DNA of 23,875 nucleotides, from NCBI GenBank assembly GCA_902787595.1, contig CADAHD010000020.1:1-23875 (forward strand), in the 5' to 3' direction. The notes below the pieces were generated by a model. That model made no database searches. It was given only the letters and a program-made list of their open reading frames with translations, and was not told the origin of the DNA. How positions within the stretch are numbered: the first letter of the stretch is position 1; each line of letters starts with the position of its first letter. This document shows positions 7,066 through 14,511 of the stretch, piece after piece. A program made the position numbers and the translations under genes. Source of the stretch: an uncultured Lachnospiraceae bacterium (lineage in GTDB: Bacteria; Bacillota_A; Clostridia; Lachnospirales; Lachnospiraceae).

Positions 7066-8008
7066 TCAGTTCTTTCTGCCGGCAAGCTGGCGGGCTAATT
7101 CCTCAAAGTCGTAATCATGCTGCTCGATATTGCAGAAGGTGCTGTCCTTCGAGGAAGGAGCGAAGAGAGATTCGTTGGCGGGCTTTGTGTTACGGGCAAA
7201 GCGGGCGCTGCGGAAAGTCTCGTCGGCTATGCGTACTTCATCAAGGGTGCGGATGTTCTTTTCGTGCCACTGTTTAAGTATGCCTTCCGCATAGGCGGGG
7301 CGGTTGTTTTCGACAGCGGTAACCGCGCGGTTGCAGGCTTCCTCGATCATTTCCATCGAGAAGCTGTAAGGAGGTCTGAAAATGAGTGATTTATACAATA
7401 TGACTCCGAAAGAGATCGTTGCGGAGCTGGACAAATACATTATCGGTCAGGACAGCGCCAGCCTGGTCGGTGGTGGTGATGCCAAGCTCGGTCCAGTATC
7501 TGGCGGTGTCTTCCATATAACGGGTGCTGTCTTCACCGCATTCGATGCAGTACTGCATGAGATAATCGATGAGAGAAGGGCACATATGAAGCGTGCTGTA
7601 CATATAAAGAAGGCTGCTGATCTGACTGGGAGCCACGGGGCGCCCGGTATACTGCTGCAGCGCTGTGATAAGCCATGAAGTATCCGGAGACTTTTTGAAA
7701 GCCTTGAGCATTTCGATAGTATAAGACTGCTTTACGGGGGCAGTCTGAGTTTCGGAGGGGGAATCCAATTCTATTACACCCTTACTTTCCCAGTAACGCA
7801 GGGCGCGCTCTATATCCTTTTCCGGATAATTGAGAAAATCAGCGAGCTCGGGTATTCCGGCTGCGCGGCCTGCAGACTGAGTGCGCAGCAGATAAAGATA
7901 CAGCTTTATCTGCATGTCGTTAGCGTCTTTCATGTAGTTATCTATAAAATCGTTGGAGAGCAGAGTAATATTACTGCTGCCGCCCATATTAAGCCTGATA
8001 GCATCCAT
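7066..8008 (-). pseudogene. DnaD-like replication protein gene, interrupted
   Basis: The first gene of the operon encodes a DnaD-domain replication-initiation protein that would work with the DnaC/DnaI-like loader. The N-terminal part (8008 to about 7461, some 182 residues) has the winged-helix region and the start of the DnaD domain. The C-terminal part (about 7368 to 7066, some 100 residues) resumes with YSFSMEMIEEACNR, the conserved end of the DnaD domain, then EGILKQWHEKNI. Between them, 7369-7460 is not DnaD-like and matches the start of an hslU gene on the other strand. The two halves are in different frames and the first stops at 7391. Compared with the family's usual 320-340 residues, about 40 are missing. 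Such genes are usually needed for growth, so misassembly is a serious alternative to a true lesion. The ATG at 8008 has a weak SD. Confidence 0.8.
7369..7460 (+). other. Stray 5' end of an hslU-like gene inside the DnaD-like gene
   Basis: On the + strand a strong SD (AAGGAGG, 7368-7374) stands 7 nt before ATG 7382. It is followed by codons for a sequence containing MTPKEIVAELDKYIIGQD, the conserved N-terminus of the HslU/ClpY unfoldase. Homology ends after GQDSA at about 7460, before Walker A. Beyond that the + frame is only antisense of the DnaD-like gene, open until 7678. No hslV or rest of hslU is in the window. The piece therefore looks transplanted from elsewhere in this or a related genome, or joined artificially. 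Confidence 0.75.
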
Positions 8009-8059
8009 TTAAAATTCCGTCCATATCATTATTCTCTTTTATTTGGGATCGCATAGGAA

Positions 8060-8087
8060 AGTATAGCACTTAAGGGATTAAAATCAA
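8060..8087 (-). promoter_or_regulatory. Promoter of the DnaD/DnaC-prs-queT operon
   Basis: On the - strand TTGATT (8087-8082), 16 nt, then TATACT (8065-8060), about 50 nt before the ATG at 8008. It is the only good promoter upstream of this tightly packed operon. Confidence 0.6.
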
Positions 8088-8093
8088 TAGACG

Positions 8094-8149
8094 GAATCCA
8101 CAAGTCCATATACAATGGGGCTTTGCGGACTTGTGGATTATGTGGATAA
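8094..8149. promoter_or_regulatory. DnaA-box cluster with inverted repeat
   Basis: TGTGGATAA at 8141-8149 is the exact complement of the consensus DnaA box TTATCCACA. Directly before it, TGTGGATTA at 8132-8140 differs at one base. A third, weaker box in the opposite orientation is GAATCCACA at 8094-8102. A perfect 13-bp inverted repeat, AATCCACAAGTCC (8095-8107) with GGACTTGTGGATT (8127-8139), encloses a 19-nt spacer. The cluster lies 7 bp upstream of the -35 hexamer of the replication-gene operon, a position suited to DnaA control of transcription. Confidence 0.65.
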
Positions 8150-8215
8150 GCATGTTGAGATGACGATTTTTGTCTTAAAAAAGCCAAAAGTTATGAACAT
8201 AATTTTGTTGACAAA

Positions 8216-9592
8216 TTATTGTCCCAAAAGCTTCTCACCGATGGTATATACATCGCCTGCGCCCATGGTCAGGATCAGGTCTCCGGCTTCGCAGTGGCCC
8301 AGCAGATAGGTCTCCACATCGTCAAAGTATTGGAAATAATGTACATTGGAGCCGTTCTTTTCCATCAGATCCGCCAGGTCCTTTGAAGAAACGCCTATGG
8401 TGTTCTTTTCGCGGGCCGCATATATATCCGTCAGCAGGATCTCGTCAGCCGCGGAGAGGGCTTCGGCAAATTCATTCATAAACGCCTTGGTGCGGGTATA
8501 TGTATGGGGCTGGAAGACCAGGAAGAGCTTTTTGTGCGGATAGTTCTTTGCAGCTGCCAGGGTTGCTTTTATCTCGGTGGGGTGGTGGGCGTAATCATCC
8601 ATGACGGTTATGCCGTGCAGTTCGCCCTTCTTTTAAAAACGGCGGTCGGTACCGCTGAAGGCCTTAAGCGCTTCCAGAACGGTGGAGCGTTCGATGCCCA
8701 GCCTGTCACAGAGAGCTATGGCAGCCAGGGAATTATATACATTATGGATGCCCACAACGCCCAGCGACACCTCGAAACGCTCGCCGGCGTGGCAGCAGCT
8801 GTAGCGCGCGCGGCCCAGCCCGTCAAAAGAGATATCCTCCGGATGATAGTCAAAGGAAGGATCCGCGCCGTAGGTGATGATGGGGCATTTTACGTTTCCG
8901 GTCAGGTCGGAGAGTCTGTCGATGCCGCCGTTTATTATAAGGCAGCCGTCCTGCGGCAGCAGCTCCATAAAGCGCCTGAAGGATGCGCGTATATCGTCTA
9001 TATCCTTAAAGAAGTCCAGATGGTCTTCTTCTATATTCAGTATGATCTCCATGCGGGGGAAGAACGAAAGAAAACTGTTGGTGTACTCGCAGGCCTCCGC
9101 TACAAAGTATTCACCGCCGCCTATCCGCAGATTGCCGCCTATGCTCTTTAACATGCCGCCTATGGTGATCGTGGGATCCAGCTCTGCGTGCATAAGTATC
9201 TCAGAGATCATGGAGCTGGTCGTGGTCTTTCCGTGGGTGCCGGCAATATTGATGGGGATCTTATAATTCTTCATCATCTGGCCAAGCAGCTGCGCGCGTG
9301 ACAATTCGGGGATACCCCTGCGGCGCACTTCCATTATCTCTTCGTTATCGTCGGAGATGGCGGCTGTGTAAACAGCCAGATCTATGTCATCGCTTATGTT
9401 TTCCGCCTTCTGGCCTATCATGACTTCTGCGCCTTTTTCGCGCAGTTCGCTTATAAGGGCGGACTCTTTCATATCGGAACCGGATACGCTGAAGCCTTCA
9501 CTCAGCAGTATCATGGCCAGGCCGCTCATGCTTATGCCTCCTATGCCCAGAAAATGAACATGGACGGGAGTGGTAAAATCAAGGGTATACAT
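8216..9592 (-). pseudogene. murC: murC, UDP-N-acetylmuramate-L-alanine ligase, with one in-frame stop
   Basis: MurC adds L-alanine to UDP-MurNAc, the first amino acid of the peptidoglycan stem peptide, using ATP in the cytosol. The reading frame from ATG 9592 (SD GGAGGAT, 7 nt upstream) to the stop at 8216 has 459 codons, a normal MurC length. It shows the N-terminal GIGG loop (16-19), the ATP-binding GTHGKTTT (118-125), the central NIEEDHLDFF region and the C-terminal domain beginning MDDYAHHPTEI. Codon 320 is TAA (8635-8633), within TDRRF-stop-KKGE, where the family has Glu (RRFEKKG). The frame is not shifted. One G-to-T change of GAA on the coding strand explains it. murC is normally essential, so sequencing error, a second copy or readthrough must be considered. 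Confidence 0.9.
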
Positions 9593-9627
9593 CGGTATTA
9601 TCCTCCGCTTGTTTGATCGTTTCATAT

Positions 9628-9657
9628 ATTATAGCAGATATTATAACTCGGAGTTAT
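9628..9657 (-). promoter_or_regulatory. murC -10 element with adjacent palindrome
   Basis: On the - strand a perfect TATAAT (9633-9628) lies about 35 nt before the murC start. No convincing -35 is visible. A 15-nt palindrome, ATAACTC-G-GAGTTAT (9643-9657), occupies the -35 and spacer region and may be a regulator site or part of an activator-dependent promoter. Confidence 0.4.
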
Positions 9658-9725
9658 GTAAATCATCCTAAAATTTGCCAAATAAATCACGGTATCTTTC
9701 CACGTGCTTTGTGCATAAACACAGA

Positions 9726-9754
9726 TAAGATTTTGTCCTTTTGTTAAAATCTTA
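9726..9754. repeat. Inverted repeat upstream of the glgC promoter
   Basis: TAAGATTTT (9726-9734) and AAAATCTTA (9746-9754) are perfect 9-bp arms with an 11-nt spacer. The dyad ends 11 bp before the glgC -35 hexamer. It lies between divergent murC and glgC, where no terminator is needed, so an operator or activator site is more likely. Confidence 0.5.
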
Positions 9755-9756
9755 GA

Positions 9757-9784
9757 AAAAAATCGTTCACTTATACGATTTTTT
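9757..9784. repeat. Inverted repeat covering the glgC -35 region
   Basis: AAAAAATCGT (9757-9766) and ACGATTTTTT (9775-9784) are perfect 10-bp arms with an 8-nt spacer. The dyad covers the -35 hexamer and most of the promoter spacer. It looks like a terminator on either strand, but no gene points into it. A repressor site is one explanation. Confidence 0.5.
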
Positions 9785-9794
9785 GTGCTATAAT
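9766..9794 (+). promoter_or_regulatory. glgC promoter
   Basis: TTCACT (9766-9771), 17 nt, then a perfect TATAAT (9789-9794). The glgC start is 42 nt downstream. Both adjacent dyads are placed to affect it. Confidence 0.65.
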
Positions 9795-9836
9795 ACACAA
9801 CAGGGTTACAAAAATACATGCATAGAGGTGATTTTT

Positions 9837-11105
9837 ATGGTAAAAAAAGAAATGATAGCCATGCTTTTGGCCGGTGGTCAGGGCAGCAGGCTGGGAGTAC
9901 TGACCAGAAAAGTCGCAAAGCCCGCAGTTTCTTTTGGCGGAAAATACCGTATAATCGATTTCCCGCTCAGTAACTGCATAGATTCCGGCGTGGATACGGT
10001 GGGCGTGCTTACGCAATATCAGCCGCTGCGCCTTAATACGCACATCGGAATCGGAATCCCCTGGGATCTTGACAGGAATGTGGGCGGCGTAACTGTTCTG
10101 CCTCCTTATGAGAAGAGCACCAACAGCGAATGGTATACAGGTACGGCCAATGCCATCTATCAGAATCTGGATTATATGGAAAGCTTTAATCCGGATTATG
10201 TGCTGATCCTTTCGGGCGATCACATATATAAGATGGATTACGAAGTAATGCTCGACTTCCACAAGGCCAACGGAGCCGAAGTCACCCTGGCGGTAATGCC
10301 CGTACCAATCGAAGAAGCAAAGCGCTTCGGCATAGTCATAACCGATGAAAACCGCAAGATCGTGGACTTTGAGGAAAAACCCGAGAAGCCCCGCAGCAAT
10401 CTTGCATCAATGGGTATATATATCTTTAACTGGAAGACGTTAAAGGATGCGCTGGTAGCAAAGGCTGATCAGCCGGCGCTGGATTTCGGCAAGCATGTTA
10501 TACCTTATTGTCATCAGAACCAGTCACCGATCTATGCATATGAGTATAACGGTTACTGGAAGGACGTAGGTACGCTGCATTCATATTGGGAAGCCAATAT
10601 GGAGCTTATCGACATCGTTCCCGAATTCAATCTTTATGAAGAGTATTGGAAGATATATACCAAGTCCGATACCCTTACGCCCCAGTACATCTCTTCCGAG
10701 GGCGTGGTGGAGCGCAGCCTGATAGGTGAAGGCGCTTCCGTATACGGTGAGGTTTATTCCTCCATCATCGGATGCAATGTTGAGATAGGAAAGGGTACGG
10801 TGATCCGCGATTCCATTATAATGAATGATACCGTTATAGGAGAGAACTGCGAGATCAACAAGACCATCATAGCAGAGAATACCGTGATAAAAGACGGAGT
10901 AAGGACCGGCATAGGCGATGAAGTGGAGAACGAGACCGATCCCCGCATCTACAATCATGGTCTGGTCTGCATAGGCGAGCATACAGTGGTTCCTGCCGGA
11001 GTTACCATAGGAAAGAATACCGTGATCTTCGGTAAGACGGAAACTGCAGATTATCCCGATAAGATGCTTGCCGGCGGTAAATCTCTGATAAAGGAGGGCA
11101 ACTGA
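9837..11105 (+). CDS. glgC: Glucose-1-phosphate adenylyltransferase catalytic subunit GlgC
   Basis: The enzyme makes ADP-glucose from ATP and glucose 1-phosphate, the committed step of bacterial glycogen synthesis, in the cytosol. The 422-residue chain has the nucleotidyltransferase loop [14 protein letters not shown] with the following KPAV lysine (12-31). It also has the [10 protein letters not shown] metal/substrate segment, FEEKP, and a C-terminal left-handed beta-helix of hexapeptide-like repeats (about 300-400, e.g. [17 protein letters not shown]). ATG 9837 is chosen because AGAGGTGAT lies just upstream; a longer frame from 9783 would start inside the promoter. glgD starts 1 nt after its stop, giving the GlgC-GlgD pair common in Firmicutes. 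Confidence 0.97.
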   Translation: MVKKEMIAMLLAGGQGSRLGVLTRKVAKPAVSFGGKYRIIDFPLSNCIDSGVDTVGVLTQYQPLRLNTHIGIGIPWDLDRNVGGVTVLPPYEKSTNSEWYTGTANAIYQNLDYMESFNPDYVLILSGDHIYKMDYEVMLDFHKANGAEVTLAVMPVPIEEAKRFGIVITDENRKIVDFEEKPEKPRSNLASMGIYIFNWKTLKDALVAKADQPALDFGKHVIPYCHQNQSPIYAYEYNGYWKDVGTLHSYWEANMELIDIVPEFNLYEEYWKIYTKSDTLTPQYISSEGVVERSLIGEGASVYGEVYSSIIGCNVEIGKGTVIRDSIIMNDTVIGENCEINKTIIAENTVIKDGVRTGIGDEVENETDPRIYNHGLVCIGEHTVVPAGVTIGKNTVIFGKTETADYPDKMLAGGKSLIKEGN

Positions 11106-11106
11106 T

Positions 11107-12231
11107 ATGAGAGCAATGGGTATAATCCTTGCCGGCGGCGGTATGAAGAACAGCAGGATGGGAGAACTGGCAACACGCCGCGCCGTTGCTGCAATGCCCG
11201 TGGCAGGCAGTTATCGCAGCATTGATTTTGCGCTCAGCAATATGACCAATTCGCATATACAGAAGGTAGCGGTGCTGACCCAGGATAACGCCCGCAGCTT
11301 AAATGAGCATCTGAGCTCATCAAAGTGGTGGGATTTCGGCCGCAAACAGGGCGGTATGTATGTTTTTACGCCTACCAGAACAGTAGAGAATTCTGACTGG
11401 TACCGCGGCACTGCGGACTCCATCGCGCAGAACCTTGAGTTTATCAAAGACAGCCATGAACCGTATGTAGTTATTGCATCCGGGGACTGTGTGTATAAAA
11501 TGGATTATAACAAGGTTCTTGAATATCATATTGACAAAAAGGCTGATATTACGGTAGTATGTAAGGAAGTGGGTAATAATGTAAATGTTGAGCGTTTCGG
11601 CTGCGTGAAGACTGACATGGACGGACGTATCACGGAGTTCGAGGAGAAACCTGTAAAGGCCAGCTCAAATACCATTTCATGCGGTATCTATATAATCCGC
11701 CGCCGTCAGCTGGTGGAGATGATAGAAAAAGCTGCCCAGGAGAACCGCTATGACTTTGTTAACGACATCCTCATTCGTTATAAGGACATCAAGCGGATCT
11801 ATGCATACAAGATGACGGATTATTGGAAAAACATTTCCACGATCAAGGATTACTTTGATACAAACATGGATTTCCTTAATCCGGATATCCGCAGATATTT
11901 CTTCAAGACATATCCGGATATCTACTCAAAGATAGATGACCTGCCGCCTGCCAAGTACAATGTGGGGGTTAGTGTGAAGAACAGCTTGGTAGCAAGTGGC
12001 AGTATCATTAACGGCACCGTGGAGGACTCCGTCATTTTCAAGAAGGTATTTGTGGGGAACAACTGTACGATCAAAAATTCAATTATTTTGAACGATGTCT
12101 ATATCGGCGACAACACTTACATTGAGAATTGCATCGTAGAAGCCCGCGGGACAATACGCGCCAATTCTTCACACAAAGGAGAGGATGGGATAAAGATCGT
12201 AGTTGAGAAGAACGAACGATATGTGATCTGA
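11107..12231 (+). CDS. glgD: Glucose-1-phosphate adenylyltransferase subunit GlgD
   Basis: GlgD is the non-catalytic or weakly catalytic partner that forms a heterotetramer with GlgC and raises its activity, as known for Firmicutes. The 374-residue chain is shorter than GlgC. The nucleotide loop is altered (AGGGMKNSRMGEL in place of [12 protein letters not shown]) and the KPAV lysine region becomes VAAMPV, consistent with lost catalysis. The pattern SGDCVYKMDY is kept, and a beta-helix repeat region lies at about 290-360. The start is 1 nt after glgC, with AAAGGAGGG upstream overlapping the end of glgC, so the two are coupled. The next gene, spoVG, is 59 nt downstream without a terminator between. 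Confidence 0.96.
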   Translation: MRAMGIILAGGGMKNSRMGELATRRAVAAMPVAGSYRSIDFALSNMTNSHIQKVAVLTQDNARSLNEHLSSSKWWDFGRKQGGMYVFTPTRTVENSDWYRGTADSIAQNLEFIKDSHEPYVVIASGDCVYKMDYNKVLEYHIDKKADITVVCKEVGNNVNVERFGCVKTDMDGRITEFEEKPVKASSNTISCGIYIIRRRQLVEMIEKAAQENRYDFVNDILIRYKDIKRIYAYKMTDYWKNISTIKDYFDTNMDFLNPDIRRYFFKTYPDIYSKIDDLPPAKYNVGVSVKNSLVASGSIINGTVEDSVIFKKVFVGNNCTIKNSIILNDVYIGDNTYIENCIVEARGTIRANSSHKGEDGIKIVVEKNERYVI

Positions 12232-12290
12232 CAGTTTCAAACTAGGGCATGCTATTGGGGAGGCGGCCTTAAGGAAAGGAGATAGGAAAC

Positions 12291-12551
12291 ATGACCATCA
12301 CAGACGTACGAGCCCGCAAGGTGGACAAGGAGGGCAAGCTGAAGGCTGTTGTTTCCGTCACGATTGAAGACTGCTTTGTGATACATGACATCAAGGTAAT
12401 CGAGGGCGATCACGGTCTGTTTATTGCAATGCCTAGCAGAAAGGCTCAGGACGGGACTTATAAGGATATAGCCCATCCTATCAATTCGCAGACACGCGAT
12501 GAGCTGCAGCGCAGGATTTTGAAGGCATACGAAGAAATGCCGGCGGAATGA
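12291..12551 (+). CDS. spoVG: SpoVG, RNA/DNA-binding regulator
   Basis: SpoVG is a small, widely conserved nucleic-acid-binding regulator, linked in Firmicutes to septation at sporulation, surface polysaccharide and other traits. The 86-residue chain matches the family: start [11 protein letters not shown], the core [23 protein letters not shown], then a short helix ([15 protein letters not shown]). The start has a good SD (AAAGGAGAT). It follows glgD by 59 nt with no visible promoter or terminator between, so it may be read from the glgC promoter. A strong terminator follows at 12574. Presence of SpoVG does not by itself show that the organism sporulates. Confidence 0.96.
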   Translation: MTITDVRARKVDKEGKLKAVVSVTIEDCFVIHDIKVIEGDHGLFIAMPSRKAQDGTYKDIAHPINSQTRDELQRRILKAYEEMPAE

Positions 12552-12573
12552 TTCCGTAAATCCAAAACAAATC

Positions 12574-12608
12574 AAAAAGGATCTGTCACAGAAGACGGAT
12601 CCTTTTTT
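12574..12608 (+). terminator. Rho-independent terminator after spoVG
   Basis: AAGGATCTGTC pairs with GACGGATCCTT (one T-G wobble) around a 6-nt loop, with A5 before and T6 after (12603-12608). It ends the glgC-glgD-spoVG transcript. Confidence 0.9.
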
Positions 12609-12654
12609 GTTGCTGCCGTGGGTGGCTTTCATCAGGCGGGATCAGTCTAAATTA

Positions 12655-12683
12655 TTGCAATTTAGGGCTCTCTGTGATACACT
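12655..12683 (+). promoter_or_regulatory. Promoter of the sugar-transferase gene, with a long leader
   Basis: TTGCAA (12655-12660), 17 nt, then TACACT (12678-12683). CTAAATT and AATTTAG form a small dyad (about 12646-12664) over the -35. The transcript would have a leader of about 165 nt before ATG 12856. The leader holds overlapping hairpins: TGCCTG with CGGGCA, and GGCA with TGCC followed by TTTCATTTTTT at about 12770-12782. I could not match it to a known riboswitch class. Confidence 0.5.
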
Positions 12684-12855
12684 ACACTTCAAATGGGATA
12701 TACGAATAGACAGTATCTTGGGGTAAGCCGTCGGCGGGGATGAGTGCCTGTAAGCGCCGGGCAGACTGCCTTTCATTTTTTATCATAAAAGCCGCGCTGC
12801 GGCGATGATGAGAAAGATTCCCAAAAACGGATCGGGCTTTGGGGGAAAAGACAGG

Positions 12856-14418
12856 ATGTATAAGCGCAGGAATCAGGGCTGGCTTAAACATATAGATTTT
12901 ATACTCTGGGATGAAGCGGTGCTGCAGCTCGCTTTTATTCTTGCCTATATCATCCGTATCAGGCGCGGCTGGGGGCTGCCCTATTTTGAAGGGCCGTATC
13001 TGCATCTTGCCGTGGCCTTTGCGGTAGTTGATTTTCTTATATCTTCGATTTTTAATACCATGCACAATGTTATGAGCCGCGGGCTTTACCGTGAGTTCTC
13101 ACAGACCACAAAGCAGGTGCTGCTGGTTTTTGCGGGCATAAGCATCTATCTTTTTTCGGTACAGCAGGGAGCTTTTTACAGCCGTATACTGATCTTCCTT
13201 ACGGCGGGCTTCCATTTCCTGCTGGGATATCCCGTAAGGCTGCTGTGGAAACCTGTGGTGCTGGCGGCGGGCAAGGGCCGCAAGCAGAAAAAGAATATGA
13301 TCCTGGTCGCGGATGAGTCTGTGGTTGAAGAGGTGGTAAAGAACGCCAGTGAGGCGGACCACTTTATCTACAGCGGGCTGGTGCTGATCAACAGAAAGGC
13401 TGTGGGAGAAGAGATAGCCGGTCTCAAGGTGGTGGCGGATATGGAAAACGCCGCTGAATACATCTGCCGCGAATGGGTGGATGAGGTTTTTATCTTCCCC
13501 GACCGCAGCACGGATATGGAAATATACAGCACGGAGCTTTCGAGGAGCATAGATAATTTCATCGGAGACAGCATAGGCACTTTTTCAAAAACCGATTATA
13601 AAACGGGCGGAGCCGAGAAGATGAAGGGGTCGGAACTGGCGCTGTTCATTGAACGCTGCCGTCAGATGTCCATTCCCATACATATACGCATACCCATCTC
13701 AAGCGTTGGCTCAAAGACCATCATAGAGAAGGTGGGCGGATATAAGGTATTCACCACCACCTTTAATTATGCATCTCCCCTTCAGTACATGATGAAGAGA
13801 TGCCTGGATGTGGTCGGCGGACTGATCGGCAGTTTCTTTGCATTGATCATCATGCTGATAGCTGCCCCTGCGATAAAGAAGGAATCGCCGGGACCCGTGC
13901 TTTTTAAGCAGAAGCGCATAGGTCTGAACGGCAAGCGTTTTACCTGTTATAAACTGCGTACCATGTATATGGATGCGGAGGAGCGAAAGAAAGAACTGAT
14001 GGAGCAGAACCGTGTGAGCGACGGCATGATGTTCAAGATGGATTTCGACCCCCGCATCATCGGCAACAGGATAGTGGATGGCAAGAAGGTGACTGGCATA
14101 GGCGAATTCTTAAGGCGCAGCAGCCTTGACGAATTTCCGCAGTTTTTTAATGTGCTTGCAGGGCAGATGAGCCTGGTGGGCACCAGACCTCCCACGGAAG
14201 ATGAATGGGAGAAGTACAAGTACCATCACCGCGCGCGCCTGGCCACAAAGCCGGGGATAACGGGGCTCTGGCAGGTGAGCGGCCGCAGCAGCATCACCGA
14301 TTTTGAAGAAGTGGTGCGTCTTGATACGGAGTACATCCAGAACTGGTCGATAGGGCTGGATCTGCGAATACTGATGAAGACTGTCGGAGTGGTATTAAAA
14401 AAAGACGGAGCAATGTAA
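12856..14418 (+). CDS. Polyprenyl-phosphate sugar-1-phosphate transferase (WcaJ/exopolysaccharide type)
   Basis: This membrane enzyme is predicted to transfer a hexose 1-phosphate from an NDP-sugar to undecaprenyl phosphate, starting a repeat unit of an exopolysaccharide or capsule. The 520-residue chain has four N-terminal transmembrane segments (about 20-135), a CoA-binding-like middle domain and a further membrane hairpin near 320-340. The catalytic bacterial sugar transferase domain follows, with KRIGLNGKRFTCYKLRTM, LRRSSLDEFPQ, SLVGTRPP and KPGITGLWQVSGRS. ATG 12856 (MYKRRNQGWLKH) is chosen for its family-like start and the GGGGGA 9 nt upstream. An ATG at 12805 would add 17 residues but has no SD. 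No other polysaccharide cluster genes follow, only a diguanylate cyclase. Confidence 0.92.
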   Translation: MYKRRNQGWLKHIDFILWDEAVLQLAFILAYIIRIRRGWGLPYFEGPYLHLAVAFAVVDFLISSIFNTMHNVMSRGLYREFSQTTKQVLLVFAGISIYLFSVQQGAFYSRILIFLTAGFHFLLGYPVRLLWKPVVLAAGKGRKQKKNMILVADESVVEEVVKNASEADHFIYSGLVLINRKAVGEEIAGLKVVADMENAAEYICREWVDEVFIFPDRSTDMEIYSTELSRSIDNFIGDSIGTFSKTDYKTGGAEKMKGSELALFIERCRQMSIPIHIRIPISSVGSKTIIEKVGGYKVFTTTFNYASPLQYMMKRCLDVVGGLIGSFFALIIMLIAAPAIKKESPGPVLFKQKRIGLNGKRFTCYKLRTMYMDAEERKKELMEQNRVSDGMMFKMDFDPRIIGNRIVDGKKVTGIGEFLRRSSLDEFPQFFNVLAGQMSLVGTRPPTEDEWEKYKYHHRARLATKPGITGLWQVSGRSSITDFEEVVRLDTEYIQNWSIGLDLRILMKTVGVVLKKDGAM

Positions 14419-14511
14419 GCGGGAAAAAGGACCCGGTTTTTGCTTGGAAAGATGTAAGAGACTGCAGGATCAATCATTTCGAGATTGGGACTAAGGAGGC
14501 AAAGACAGCAT

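Noticed and set aside
7382..7678. 98-residue + strand ORF with a strong SD and an HslU-like start
   Set aside because: Only about the first 26 residues are HslU-like. The rest is antisense of the DnaD-like gene, with no Walker motifs. It is listed as a stray gene fragment instead of a gene.
8094..8149. Replication origin (oriC)
   Set aside because: There are only two good DnaA boxes and one weak one. No adjacent dnaA/dnaN genes and no clear AT-rich unwinding element are present. A regulatory cluster is more likely.
8504..9151. 215-residue + strand ORF opposite murC
   Set aside because: It is a shadow of murC, which has clear conserved motifs on the other strand. It has no SD and no family likeness.
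14420..14441. Possible terminator between the sugar transferase and the diguanylate cyclase
   Set aside because: The stem is only CGGG/CCCG with an A-rich loop and a short T-run. It is too weak to call; the genes may be co-transcribed.
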